64,000 nucleotides of DNA from Reinekea sp. G2M2-21 (GTDB lineage: Bacteria > Pseudomonadota > Gammaproteobacteria > Pseudomonadales > Natronospirillaceae). Made by a program: the position numbers and the translations under genes. Within the stretch, counting starts at the first letter, position 1. Each line of letters begins with the position of its first letter. The stretch spans positions 124,001 to 188,000 of the forward strand of contig NZ_JADPQG010000004.1 in assembly GCF_015687175.1 (NCBI RefSeq), given 5' to 3'. The notes under the pieces were generated by a model, which did no database searches, was not told where the DNA came from, and saw only the letters and a program-made list of their open reading frames with translations. Positions 1 to 10,991 of this stretch are shown piece by piece.

Positions 1-4
1 AAAC

Positions 5-1747
5 ATGACGAGCCAATACGAAAAGTACCAACAACTTGTACAACCCATTCCGGCGACCACTGCGACCTGGAATATGTACGGTGCCGGTGTGGAAAACATC
101 GGTAAAAACAACGCCCCGGAAACTTTTGAAGTGCCCAAGCCTGCCGCGAATCAATTGCTGGTTCGCGTGGACGCGGTGGGACTTTGTTTTTCCGATGTGA
201 AACTGATTAATCAGGGCAGTCAGCACCCGAAGCTGTATAACCGCGATCTCACCAAAGAGCCAACGCGTTTGGGGCATGAAGCCACACTGACCGTCATTGA
301 AGTCGGCGCGGAATTGCAGAACCAATTTAAGGTCGGGGAACGCTACGCCATGCAGCCGGATATTTATCAAGACGGTAAGAGCACGGCTTATGGTTACACG
401 GTTCCGGGTGGCTTAACGCAATACCATTTGATTGGTCCTGAAATTCTCGACACCGACCATGGTTCCTGTTTGTTGAAAGTCTCTGACCAGCTCGGTTTTG
501 CCGAAGCCGCTTTGTTGGAACCATGGGGCTGCGTTTGGGCTTCCTATACGCAACGTCGTCGACTGGAACCAAAGCAGGGCGGTGTCATGTGGATTGTTGG
601 CCAGCCTGACGATGCAACGGTTTATGGTTTTTCCAAAGGGTTGGAAGCACCAGCCACGGTTGTATTGACCAACGTGCCTGACGCCCTGCGCTCGCTGGTG
701 GAAAAGAAAGCCAAGAAAGTCGTTGTACGAAATGACATCACATTAGATTCATTACCGGCGGCCGTAGAAGAATTTACCGCAGGTGCAGGCTTCGATGATA
801 TCGTGGCGCTGTCACCTTCCTCCTCAAACGCGTTAACCACTATTGCCAAGTATGTTGCACGTCGCGGTACGTTGAACATGGTGGGTAAGAAACCTCTCGA
901 CGGTTTGGTCGACGCCGATGTGGGTCGCCTGCACTATGACTATGTCGCTTTTATTGGTAACAGTGGCGAAGATATTGCCGACTCGTATGGAGAAGAACGT
1001 AACCGTTGTGATTTACGCAAAGATGGTTTCGCGGTATTTGTCGGCGCCGGTGGTCCTATGGGGCAAATGCATGTGCAACGTGCCATTGAGAAAAAGGACG
1101 GTCCTCGTCAGGTGATCGTGACCGATATCAATGATCAGCGCCTCGCGGAAATTGAAGCGCGTTTCGCATCACTGACGGACAAAAACAATTGCGAACTGAT
1201 TACTTACAACCCCATTGATAACCCAGTTTCGTTACCGGAGTTTGTTAAGCAACACTCCAATAACGAAGGCGCTGATGATGTCGTGGTGTGTGTACCGAAT
1301 GCCGGCATTATGGCTGAGTCGGCCACCTTTATGAAAAAAGACGGGATGCTGGTGCTGTTTGCCGGTGTGCCGAACGGTACGCTTGCGCCGGTCGATTTCA
1401 GTTCGGTTTATCTCGACAACGCCCAGTATACCGGCACCTCTGGTTTGACCATTGAAGATCAGACCGTGGTGATGGATAACACCGTGGCCGGAAATATTGC
1501 GCCAGCAATCTGTGTGGCCGCTATTGGTGGCATGAACGTCGCCAAAGCTGGTATCGAAGCTATGATCGACGCGCGTTACCCCGGTAAGATTTTGATTTTC
1601 CCTCAGCTGGCAGATTTACCGTTACTGGGATTGGATGAATTAGCAGAGCAATTACCAGACGTCGCTGCCGCACTTGGGGCCGGTAACACCTGGAACGTCG
1701 ATGCCGAAAAAGCCTTGTTTGAAGCCTATATGAAGGAAACGGCATGA
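5..1747 (+). CDS. Zinc-type sugar(-phosphate) dehydrogenase with two Rossmann-like regions
   Basis: A 580-residue medium-chain dehydrogenase-like protein, far longer than the usual 340-400 residues. The N-terminal catalytic domain keeps Cys61 (LCFSD), the GHE at 90-92 and Glu172, which fit catalytic zinc ligands, but I see no four-cysteine structural zinc lobe. Residues about 195-310 look like a degenerate first nucleotide-binding domain. A second, canonical GAGGPMG motif lies at 347-353, followed by an acidic strand end (TDIND). The gene overlaps the next one by 4 bp (ATGA), so the two are probably translationally coupled. With a 1-phosphofructokinase-type kinase downstream, oxidation of a sugar alcohol or its phosphate is likely, similar to sorbose-1-phosphate reductases; the substrate is inferred. 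The promoter lies outside the window. Confidence 0.72.
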   Translation: MTSQYEKYQQLVQPIPATTATWNMYGAGVENIGKNNAPETFEVPKPAANQLLVRVDAVGLCFSDVKLINQGSQHPKLYNRDLTKEPTRLGHEATLTVIEVGAELQNQFKVGERYAMQPDIYQDGKSTAYGYTVPGGLTQYHLIGPEILDTDHGSCLLKVSDQLGFAEAALLEPWGCVWASYTQRRRLEPKQGGVMWIVGQPDDATVYGFSKGLEAPATVVLTNVPDALRSLVEKKAKKVVVRNDITLDSLPAAVEEFTAGAGFDDIVALSPSSSNALTTIAKYVARRGTLNMVGKKPLDGLVDADVGRLHYDYVAFIGNSGEDIADSYGEERNRCDLRKDGFAVFVGAGGPMGQMHVQRAIEKKDGPRQVIVTDINDQRLAEIEARFASLTDKNNCELITYNPIDNPVSLPEFVKQHSNNEGADDVVVCVPNAGIMAESATFMKKDGMLVLFAGVPNGTLAPVDFSSVYLDNAQYTGTSGLTIEDQTVVMDNTVAGNIAPAICVAAIGGMNVAKAGIEAMIDARYPGKILIFPQLADLPLLGLDELAEQLPDVAAALGAGNTWNVDAEKALFEAYMKETA

Positions 1748-2664
1748 TTTACACGCTGACTTTAAACCCGGCGGTGGATCTGGAATTGCAGATCAGCGAT
1801 TTCGCCTTTAACAGCGTTGCGCGAGCTCAGGGCTCGCGCATGGATTGTGGTGGCAAAGGATTCAATGTGTCGCGCATGTTGCGTAACCTCGATGTCGACA
1901 GTACTGCTATGGGGTTTGTCGGCGGTCTGAATGGTCAACGCTTGACTCAAGCATTAGCGGCCATGGGTATTGCGACGCATTTTACTGAGATCGCTGGCGA
2001 AACCCGGACCAATGTGTCCGTGGTTGCTCACGACAGTGGTCAGCATATTAAGGTGAATGAGTCGGGCCCCGAAATAACCGCGGCAGAATTAACCGCGCTG
2101 GTCGATGCCGTTCAGGAACGGCTTTCACCCGGTGACTGGTGGGTGCTGGGTGGCAGTTTGCCTCGGGGTGTTCCTGACACCATTTACGCAGACCTGATAC
2201 AGCGTATTGAGTCCGCCGGTGCACACGCAGTACTGGATACCAGTGGTGCTGCTCTGCGAGCTGGTTGCCTGGCCGGGCCAACCCTGGTTAAACCGAATGT
2301 GGAAGAGGCCATGCAATTACTGGGTTTGTCGGCGGCGGACGTCTCAGGTTCTGACGATTGGGCCAGTGCGGTACTTGGTTTGGGTCCTAAAAATCTCGTG
2401 GTGTCTCTGGGTAAAGATGGCGCGCTGTACGCAACCGCTGACACGTTGGCCGCCGTTCAAAGCCCCTCCGTGGTTGAAAGTAATCCTATTGGCGCCGGCG
2501 ACTCTATGGTCGCAGGGTTGGTCTGGAAATTGAGTACCGGTGCATCGTTGCCCGAAGCCATGCCGTGGGGCTTGGCCTGTGGCGCGGCCACAGCCAGTCG
2601 ACGGGGTACCGAATTGGGTAGCTTGACGCAGGTGACTGATCTGGTTGCCAGTATGACCTCGTAA
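1744..2664 (+). CDS. PfkB-family hexose-phosphate kinase (1-phosphofructokinase type)
   Basis: The 306-residue protein begins MIYTLTLNPAVDLEL, typical of the FruK/LacC branch of PfkB kinases, and has the early GGKGFNVSR substrate motif near residue 37. The anion-hole and catalytic motif NPIGAGDS lies near residues 247-254, with the catalytic Asp at about 253. It should phosphorylate fructose-1-phosphate, tagatose-6-phosphate or a related ketose phosphate in the cytoplasm. It is coupled by ATGA overlap to the dehydrogenase, suggesting a two-step route that brings a sugar alcohol phosphate into glycolysis. The exact substrate cannot be told from the sequence. Confidence 0.85.
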   Translation: MIYTLTLNPAVDLELQISDFAFNSVARAQGSRMDCGGKGFNVSRMLRNLDVDSTAMGFVGGLNGQRLTQALAAMGIATHFTEIAGETRTNVSVVAHDSGQHIKVNESGPEITAAELTALVDAVQERLSPGDWWVLGGSLPRGVPDTIYADLIQRIESAGAHAVLDTSGAALRAGCLAGPTLVKPNVEEAMQLLGLSAADVSGSDDWASAVLGLGPKNLVVSLGKDGALYATADTLAAVQSPSVVESNPIGAGDSMVAGLVWKLSTGASLPEAMPWGLACGAATASRRGTELGSLTQVTDLVASMTS

Positions 2665-2952
2665 CGCCTGTACCCTATGTTAGTGGGCCATGCGGAAAAT
2701 AAGGTGGCACATCGCTTCGCCCTCGTACCGAAGCTTGCGTTGGAAAAAGTTTGAATTAGCACCAATATTCCTTCTCTTTTCCGCCTTGCCTTCGGCATGA
2801 TTGCTATGCGCTTTACTTACCTTGCTTCACGCATGGACCACTGGATTACCGGTGTCTGGGGTCTGTTAACACTGATTTAATGCTGTCGCGTTTAAATGAG
2901 TGTTAACGGATCCTAAGAGTTACCTCATTCCTCTCCGGGGCATCGGTTTTTT
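2665..2952 (+). other. Long 3' region with a possible 27-codon ORF
   Basis: About 290 bp separate the kinase stop from its apparent terminator. A 27-codon frame at 2797-2880 begins MIAMRFTYLASR and ends in a hydrophobic stretch, but it has no convincing ribosome binding site, so it is not called as a gene. The length upstream of a strong terminator would also fit a small RNA or a long 3' UTR. I see no other structure. Confidence 0.3.
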
Positions 2953-2984
2953 GGACATCAGCATCCGCTGTTGTCCTTTTTTTT
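2953..2984 (+). terminator. Rho-independent terminator
   Basis: The arms GGACA-T-CAGC and GCTG-T-TGTCC form a near-perfect hairpin around an ATCC loop, followed directly by eight Ts. It would end transcription from the dehydrogenase/kinase pair, or from a small RNA in the preceding gap. Confidence 0.85.
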
Positions 2985-3055
2985 GCCTGTCCGCTTAACA
3001 AGATTGGTTTCATTCGTCTTTTGCTTTAAGTTGCCTGAAAGACAGGAGAAACATC

Positions 3056-3895
3056 ATGGCGCAACAACCTCAGGTCGTCCTGCTGGGCACAGGGACACCT
3101 AATCCGGATCCTCTTCGTATGGGTCCCTGTACAGTGGTTACGGTGGCAGGGCAGGCTTACATCGTCGATTGTGGTGCTGGCTTGGTGCGGCGCGCACATC
3201 AGGCGTATCAGCAGGGCGTGGCTGCCCTCGATGTGAAAAACTTATCGACACTCTTGCTCACCCATTTGCACAGTGATCACACGGTTGGGTTACCGGACCT
3301 GATTTTTTCACCGTGGGTAATGGGGCGTGAGCAACCGTTGGCCGTCTTTGGTCCACCCGGCACCCGCTCGCTAGTCGATCATGTTGTGGCGGCTTATGGT
3401 GAAGATATCAAAGCCCGAACCTGCGGTTTGGAGCCCATCAATGAAACCGGCGGTCGTGCCGTGGCCACCGAAATTCAGTCGGGTGTGGTGTTAGAGAACG
3501 AACACATACGCATTGAAGCTTTTGGTGTGAAGCATGGCACAACCTGGCAACCATTTGGTTACAAGTTCATCACGGCCGAGCGTACCATTGTGGTATCTGG
3601 AGACACCGCACCGTGCGAATCGGCCTATGACCAGTGGCGGGATTGCGATGTGCTGGTGCATGAGGTGTATTCGCAGCAAGGCTTTGATAACCGCGAGCCA
3701 GAATGGCAACGCTATCACAGCCACATGCACACCTCGGGTATCGAGCTGGGCAAAATAGCGGCTTACGTGAAGCCGAAGAAGCTGGTGATGACTCATTTGT
3801 TGCTCTGGGGAGCGTCGATAGACTCGTTAATTGCCGAAGTTCGGCAGAATTTCAGCGGCGAGATTCATTGCGGAGAAGACTTAGGCGTTTACTGA
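3056..3895 (+). CDS. MBL-fold metallo-hydrolase (RNase Z-like)
   Basis: A 279-residue metallo-beta-lactamase-fold hydrolase. It shows an N-terminal LLGTGTPNP strand-turn, the metal-binding HLHSDH near residues 70-75, a later SGDT metal Asp, and MTHLL near the C-terminus. The order matches the RNase Z/arylsulfatase-like branch. No signal peptide is seen, so it is probably cytoplasmic. The start follows an ACAGGAG ribosome binding site. The substrate is unknown: it may be a phosphodiester, a sulfate ester or a small-molecule ester. It lies alone between two terminators. Confidence 0.8.
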   Translation: MAQQPQVVLLGTGTPNPDPLRMGPCTVVTVAGQAYIVDCGAGLVRRAHQAYQQGVAALDVKNLSTLLLTHLHSDHTVGLPDLIFSPWVMGREQPLAVFGPPGTRSLVDHVVAAYGEDIKARTCGLEPINETGGRAVATEIQSGVVLENEHIRIEAFGVKHGTTWQPFGYKFITAERTIVVSGDTAPCESAYDQWRDCDVLVHEVYSQQGFDNREPEWQRYHSHMHTSGIELGKIAAYVKPKKLVMTHLLLWGASIDSLIAEVRQNFSGEIHCGEDLGVY

Positions 3896-3928
3896 ATCGC
3901 ATACAGGTGCGTCTGTCAGCCAAAAAAA

Positions 3929-3951
3929 AATCACCCGAAGGTGATTTTTTT
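3929..3951. terminator. Bidirectional terminator between the MBL gene and trpS
   Basis: TCACC-CGAA-GGTGA forms a compact hairpin flanked by an A-run on the left and a T-run on the right, so it can end transcription from both the plus-strand MBL gene and the minus-strand trpS gene. Confidence 0.85.
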
Positions 3952-3964
3952 ATATGAGCACCAA

Positions 3965-4978
3965 TCAGCCAGAAATCGGACCAATACCGACCTTGTTGCG
4001 AATGTCCGCCAGGAACGGCGTCGCAATGGCACGGGCTTTTTCAGCACCGATGGCCAAAGCACGATCCAGTTCTGCCGGATCTGCCATTAAGCGGTCGTAC
4101 TCGTTGCGTTTGTCCTTCAACTCTTCATTGAGGAATTCAAACAGAAACTTTTTCATGTCGCCCCAACCAATACCATTCGCGTATTTCTGACGCATTTCAG
4201 CCTGTGCGGCTTCATCCGTAAAGGCGGAGTAGATGGCAAACAGTGTGCATCCTTCCGGATCTTTCGGTTCACCTGGTTCCAGACTGTTGGTCTTGATTTT
4301 ATTGATCAACTTACGGAACTTCTTTTCACCTTCGAATAACGGAATGGTGTTGCCGTAGCTCTTGGACATTTTTCGGCCATCGAGACCCGGAATAATCATG
4401 GCGCTTTCATCGACCACGGCTTCCGGCATCGCGAATGTTTCGCCATACAGGAAGTTAAATCGTTGTGCTATGTCTCGGGCCATTTCAATGTGCTGAATCT
4501 GGTCTTTACCCACCGGGATTTTTTCGCCATTGAACATGATGATGTCAGCGGCCATTAATATTGGATAACTGAACAAGCCCATTTCAACGCCCTTGTCCGG
4601 ATCGGCCGCGTTGGTCTCAACATTCTCCTGCACCGCTGCTTTGTAGGCGTGTGCTCGGTTCATCAAACCTTTGGCGGTAATGGTGGTGAGAATCCACGTC
4701 AGCTCCGTGATTTCCGGAATGTCGGTCTGGCGGTAAAAGGTCACACGATTCGGGTCCAGGCCAGAAGCCAACCAGGTGGCGGCAACAGAACGCACGGATT
4801 CGCGCACCATTTGTGGATCGTGTTTTTTTATTAACGCGTGATAGTCGGCCAGGAAGAAGAAAGATTCGACATTGTCTGCTTTGCTGGATTCAATAGCAGG
4901 ACGGATCGCGCCAGCGTAATTACCCAAGTGGGGAATACCGGAAGTGGTAATACCGGTCAGAATTCTTGTTTTGCTCAT
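3965..4978 (-). CDS. trpS: Tryptophanyl-tRNA synthetase
   Basis: A class I aminoacyl-tRNA synthetase of 337 residues, the usual bacterial TrpRS length, that charges tRNA-Trp. The HIGH-like motif appears as SGIPHLGNYAG near the N-terminus and the KMSKS loop as GRKMSKSYGN near residues 200-210. The body includes the conserved GKDQIQHIEMARDIA helix. The start MSKTRILTG is the natural one. It sits downstream of the secF terminator and probably has its own promoter in the 120-bp gap. Confidence 0.97.
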   Translation of the reverse strand: MSKTRILTGITTSGIPHLGNYAGAIRPAIESSKADNVESFFFLADYHALIKKHDPQMVRESVRSVAATWLASGLDPNRVTFYRQTDIPEITELTWILTTITAKGLMNRAHAYKAAVQENVETNAADPDKGVEMGLFSYPILMAADIIMFNGEKIPVGKDQIQHIEMARDIAQRFNFLYGETFAMPEAVVDESAMIIPGLDGRKMSKSYGNTIPLFEGEKKFRKLINKIKTNSLEPGEPKDPEGCTLFAIYSAFTDEAAQAEMRQKYANGIGWGDMKKFLFEFLNEELKDKRNEYDRLMADPAELDRALAIGAEKARAIATPFLADIRNKVGIGPISG

Positions 4979-5030
4979 GATAAAGACTTCGTGTTAGTTC
5001 GATTACGGGCTGAATGGGGGAGTGTAAACT

Positions 5031-5083
5031 AAAAAACGGGAGTCGCGTAGCGGCAATTTAGTGGCCGCGAGCGTACTCCCGTT
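5031..5083 (-). terminator. Terminator of the queA-tgt-yajC-secD-secF operon
   Basis: Read on the minus strand, AACGGGAGT and ACTCCCGTT form the outer stem of a long hairpin, with an inner GCGGC/GCCGC stem, followed by a run of Ts. It lies 18 bp beyond the secF stop and before trpS. Confidence 0.8.
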
Positions 5084-5100
5084 AGGCGAAAGACCGTAAC

Positions 5101-6054
5101 TTACTTCGGTTCTTCGCCTTCTTCGTCTTTCAGCCAAGATGGCACTTCGTCCTGATCGACGGTTTCTTTTTCCTGAGGCATCAGATCTTCTTTGCTGATG
5201 TCCATGATCATCAAGATATTAGCCGCCACGTAAATAGACGAATAGGTACCAATTCCCACACCCACGGTTAACGCAATAGCAAAGCCGAAAATCATTTCTC
5301 CGCCGAAAATTGCCAACGCAATCAATACCAACAAAGTGGTTAACGAGGTGATGATGGTACGACCCAGCGTTTGCGAGAGAGATAGGTTGATCAGGTATTT
5401 GACGTCATCTCGCCGGATAATCCGGAAGCTTTCACGAATGCGGTCAGAGACCACAATTGTATCGTTCAGTGAGTAACCGATTACGGCCAGCACCGCTGCC
5501 AGAACCGTCAGATCAACGGCAAGCTGAGTCACCGAGAAAAACCCGAGTACAATTATGACATCGTGAATCAACGCCGCGACGGCGCCAACGGCAAACTTAA
5601 ACTGAAAGCGGAAAGCGATGTAGATCATAACCAACGCCAGCGCGACCAGCATACCAATGCCACCTTTGTTGGCCAGTTCTTCACCTACCTGAGGACCCAC
5701 GTATTCGTTGCGACGCAGCTCAACGTCAGGTCGCTGTTCAGCTACCAGTGCAAGTACTTCTGCCCCCAGTTGTGGCTTATTGTCTTCCTGCATGTTGATC
5801 AGGATATCGGTGTTGTTGCCGAAAAATTTCACATTAACATCGTTGTAGCCGGCGCCCTCAAGCAAGCTGCGGATCTCGTTCACATCGGCTTCCTGTTGGA
5901 AGCCCAGTTCTATCTGGGCACCGCCGGTGAAATCCAAACCAAAGTTCAGGCCACGGCTGGCCAACGATACCACGGAGACGACCAACAAAATAATGGAAAA
6001 CACCAGCGCAATGTTGCGCTTACCCATAAAGTCGAAAACCTTAACTTCTGACAT
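5101..6054 (-). CDS. secF: Protein translocase subunit SecF
   Basis: A 317-residue inner-membrane subunit of the SecDF complex, which uses the proton gradient to pull secreted proteins across the membrane after SecA/SecYEG. It has an N-terminal membrane helix, the conserved GLDFTGGAQIE motif of the first periplasmic domain, and five later transmembrane helices including SLNDTIVVSDRIRE. It starts 10 bp after secD ends. The acidic C-terminal tail (KDEEGEE) is cytoplasmic. Confidence 0.97.
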   Translation of the reverse strand: MSEVKVFDFMGKRNIALVFSIILLVVSVVSLASRGLNFGLDFTGGAQIELGFQQEADVNEIRSLLEGAGYNDVNVKFFGNNTDILINMQEDNKPQLGAEVLALVAEQRPDVELRRNEYVGPQVGEELANKGGIGMLVALALVMIYIAFRFQFKFAVGAVAALIHDVIIVLGFFSVTQLAVDLTVLAAVLAVIGYSLNDTIVVSDRIRESFRIIRRDDVKYLINLSLSQTLGRTIITSLTTLLVLIALAIFGGEMIFGFAIALTVGVGIGTYSSIYVAANILMIMDISKEDLMPQEKETVDQDEVPSWLKDEEGEEPK

Positions 6055-6064
6055 GTGCTTCTCC

Positions 6065-7906
6065 TTAAATGGGCAGTTTTTTCACAGTGCGACCGCCAAA
6101 AACCATATTGGTTAAGGCACGGGTCAGCACAATGGCGGTGAACATCGAGGTTAAAATACCGACGGATAACGTGACCGCAAAACCCTTCACCGGTCCAGTG
6201 CCTATGGCGTACAAAATAACCGCCACAATGAGTGTGGTGATGTTGGCGTCGAAAATGGTCAGGAAGGCACGGCCATAACCGGAGTCGATCGCGGTCTGAA
6301 TCGATTTTCCTTCGGCCAGTTCTTCTTTGATTCTCGAAAAGATCAGAACATTTGCGTCGACGGCCATACCCACGGTTAAGACGATACCGGCGATACCTGG
6401 CAACGTTAACGTAGCTTCCAATATCGACATTACCGAAACCACCAATAACAGATTGACAGTCAACGCGATGCTGGCGAACACACCAAAAACTTTATAGAAC
6501 CCAACCATAAACAGAATCACCAACGCAAAACCGATGGCGACACTGGTCAGACCTTTTTGGATGTTTTCCGCACCGAGGCTTGGTCCTACGGTACGTTCTT
6601 CCACAAAATTCATCGGCGCTGCCAGGGCTCCGGCGCGCAATAACAACGCCAGTTCAGAAGCTTCTTCCGGGCTGTCCAGGCCTGTGGTCTGGAATTGAGA
6701 GGAGAAAATACCGCGAATGGTTGCCAAAGAGATAACTTCTTTCACTTCGTAGTTGCGGTACTGCATAACCTGTTCGCCGTTCACCATTTCAAAGCCGATT
6801 GGTTCAGAGCGCTGCTCAATGAACAGTACCGCCATCGGGTTGCCCACGTTTTTCTTAGTGGTTTCGCCCATGCGGGCACCGCCGGCGCTGTCCAGCGTGA
6901 TGGATACCGCAGGTGTGCCGTTCTGATCATAGCTGGTGGTTGCGTTGGTTACGTTATCACCGGTTACGATAACGTCGCGGCTCAACATGACCGTGCGGTT
7001 GCTGTCTTTAAACTTGAACAGTTCACCGTCACCGTCAAGCGACTGCATGCGGTATTCCAGGTTGGCAGACTTGCCGAGAATGCGCTTCGCTGAAACGGTA
7101 TCTTGCACACCGGGCAGTTCCACCACAATACGGTTACGCCCTTGGCGCTGTACCAATGGTTCAGCCACACCAATTTCATTCACCCGGTTACTCAGCGTCG
7201 TTTGGTTCTGTTTGATCGCATAATCTTCCATTGCCGTGATGGCCACATCGGTCAGCGTCAGGTTGATCGCAGGCAGATTACGCGCCGTGGTGTTTACCGT
7301 TCGGAATTCAGGCAGGTTACGGCTGATCCACTTGTTGGCATCGCTTTGAAAATCTTCATTGACCAGCACAACCTGAATGGTTCTGTCATCAAGTACCGAC
7401 GTGCCACGGTAGCGAATGCCTTCTTCGCGCAGATTACGCTTAATGTCTGCTTCAAAATTGGTCAGGCGGGACGCGATATAGCGTTCCATATCGACTTCCA
7501 TCAGGAAGTGAACACCACCGGATAAATCCAGACCCAGAGCCATCGGCTTACCGCCCATCGCGGTCAGCCATTCGGGTGTAGTGGGTGCCAGATTCAGGGC
7601 GATTAAAAAGTCGGTACCCATTTCTCGGGTTAGCGCTGCTTTGGCTTTCAGTTGCTCGTCGTTACTGTGCAAACGAATTAAAAGAGATTGCTCTTGAACT
7701 TCAGCGCCGAAGTACGTCAGCCCGGCGTCATCCAAAACGTTGGTGGCTTTTTTCAGCGTGGTGTCATTAACAATTACGCCGGCTTGCGTGGCGCGGATCT
7801 GAACCGCGTAGTCATTCTTATACAGGTTGGGAAGGCTGTAATACACACCAAACAACAGCACCGCGATGACCAGCAGGTTTTTCCACAGAGGGTATTTATT
7901 TAACAT
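6065..7906 (-). CDS. secD: Protein translocase subunit SecD
   Basis: The larger SecDF subunit, with an N-terminal helix, a large periplasmic region with the GLDLSGGVHFLMEVD motif, and C-terminal RND-type membrane helices (GMAVDANVLIFSRIKEE). I chose the start at MLNKYPLWKN because AAAGGA lies at good spacing before it, which trims ten residues of the longest open frame and gives 613 residues. The gene is followed closely by secF and preceded by yajC, the standard gammaproteobacterial order. Confidence 0.96.
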   Translation of the reverse strand: MLNKYPLWKNLLVIAVLLFGVYYSLPNLYKNDYAVQIRATQAGVIVNDTTLKKATNVLDDAGLTYFGAEVQEQSLLIRLHSNDEQLKAKAALTREMGTDFLIALNLAPTTPEWLTAMGGKPMALGLDLSGGVHFLMEVDMERYIASRLTNFEADIKRNLREEGIRYRGTSVLDDRTIQVVLVNEDFQSDANKWISRNLPEFRTVNTTARNLPAINLTLTDVAITAMEDYAIKQNQTTLSNRVNEIGVAEPLVQRQGRNRIVVELPGVQDTVSAKRILGKSANLEYRMQSLDGDGELFKFKDSNRTVMLSRDVIVTGDNVTNATTSYDQNGTPAVSITLDSAGGARMGETTKKNVGNPMAVLFIEQRSEPIGFEMVNGEQVMQYRNYEVKEVISLATIRGIFSSQFQTTGLDSPEEASELALLLRAGALAAPMNFVEERTVGPSLGAENIQKGLTSVAIGFALVILFMVGFYKVFGVFASIALTVNLLLVVSVMSILEATLTLPGIAGIVLTVGMAVDANVLIFSRIKEELAEGKSIQTAIDSGYGRAFLTIFDANITTLIVAVILYAIGTGPVKGFAVTLSVGILTSMFTAIVLTRALTNMVFGGRTVKKLPI

Positions 7907-7963
7907 GTTTTTTCCTTTGTGCTTAAACGCAAACACCCCGGCGAGCGGGGTGTTTTCAGCGAC

Positions 7964-8317
7964 TTAGATCGCTTTGATCGTGCCTTTTGGCAGCGTGGCA
8001 GTAATGGCCTGCTTCTGGAATGTCAGGGTGGTATTCGCAGCAACTTCTACTTGAATGTAATCATCAGTCACCTTGGTGACCTTACCGGCGATTCCGGCAC
8101 TGGTGATCACTTCATCGCCTTTAGACAGTTCGGCCAGCAGATTCTTATGCTCTTTCGCCCGCTTGGATTGTGGACGCCAAACCATCAGCCAGAAGATAAC
8201 AAAGAAAATACCCAGCATGATTGGCAACTGCCAAGGGCTCGGTTGAGCGGCAGTTGTCGGCGCAGCCAGGGCAACAACAGGGGTTGAGGCAAGCGCAAGC
8301 GCGATTAGTTTTTTCAT
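7964..8317 (-). CDS. yajC: Preprotein translocase accessory subunit YajC
   Basis: A 117-residue single-pass membrane protein. A cleavable-looking N-terminal segment (MKKLIALALASTPVVALA) is followed by the membrane span around IMLGIFFVIFWLMVWRPQ and the cytoplasmic YajC core with GDEVITSAGIAGKV. The extra N-terminal signal-like segment is common in this group. It associates with SecDF. It lies between tgt and secD in one minus-strand operon. Confidence 0.93.
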   Translation of the reverse strand: MKKLIALALASTPVVALAAPTTAAQPSPWQLPIMLGIFFVIFWLMVWRPQSKRAKEHKNLLAELSKGDEVITSAGIAGKVTKVTDDYIQVEVAANTTLTFQKQAITATLPKGTIKAI

Positions 8318-8472
8318 GATCTACTCCAATTTACTGTTATTAGTTGGCCAGTTTCCGGCGCCGAGGGCCACCTGGCTCATTGTTTATTGTGCTGCGCGCA
8401 GTTTACCGTTGGCCTCCGCCTTCGGAAAGACGAAAAACTGGCAATTTTGCGCAAATAAAAATCTGTTTACCG

Positions 8473-10685
<2,213 letters not shown>

Positions 10686-10991
10686 TAAATTGTCATGGTT
10701 ACACAGTAAAAAGGCCGGATATTCTATCGGAAATGCGCAGTTGGCTCCATGTGATTCTTGTTTGTCTTCGGTCATTTTCTTACCAAGTGGTTAGGGTATT
10801 ATTCCCGCCGCCAGAATTGTCACTTGCTCAGCTTCGCGGCATCTGGTATTTCTACGTTGGTTATTGCGAGTTATCAGGTTGTTACGTTAAACAGTTGAAA
10901 CTGAAAGGATTTTGGTTTCATGTTCGAGTAGATAGTTAATCATCGCACCATTGCAGGGCAGACCGGTGTTATTAGAAGGTAAATTCTTTTT

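Noticed and set aside
7919-8287. Plus-strand ORF across yajC
   Set aside because: Shadow of yajC on the opposite strand, with no family resemblance.
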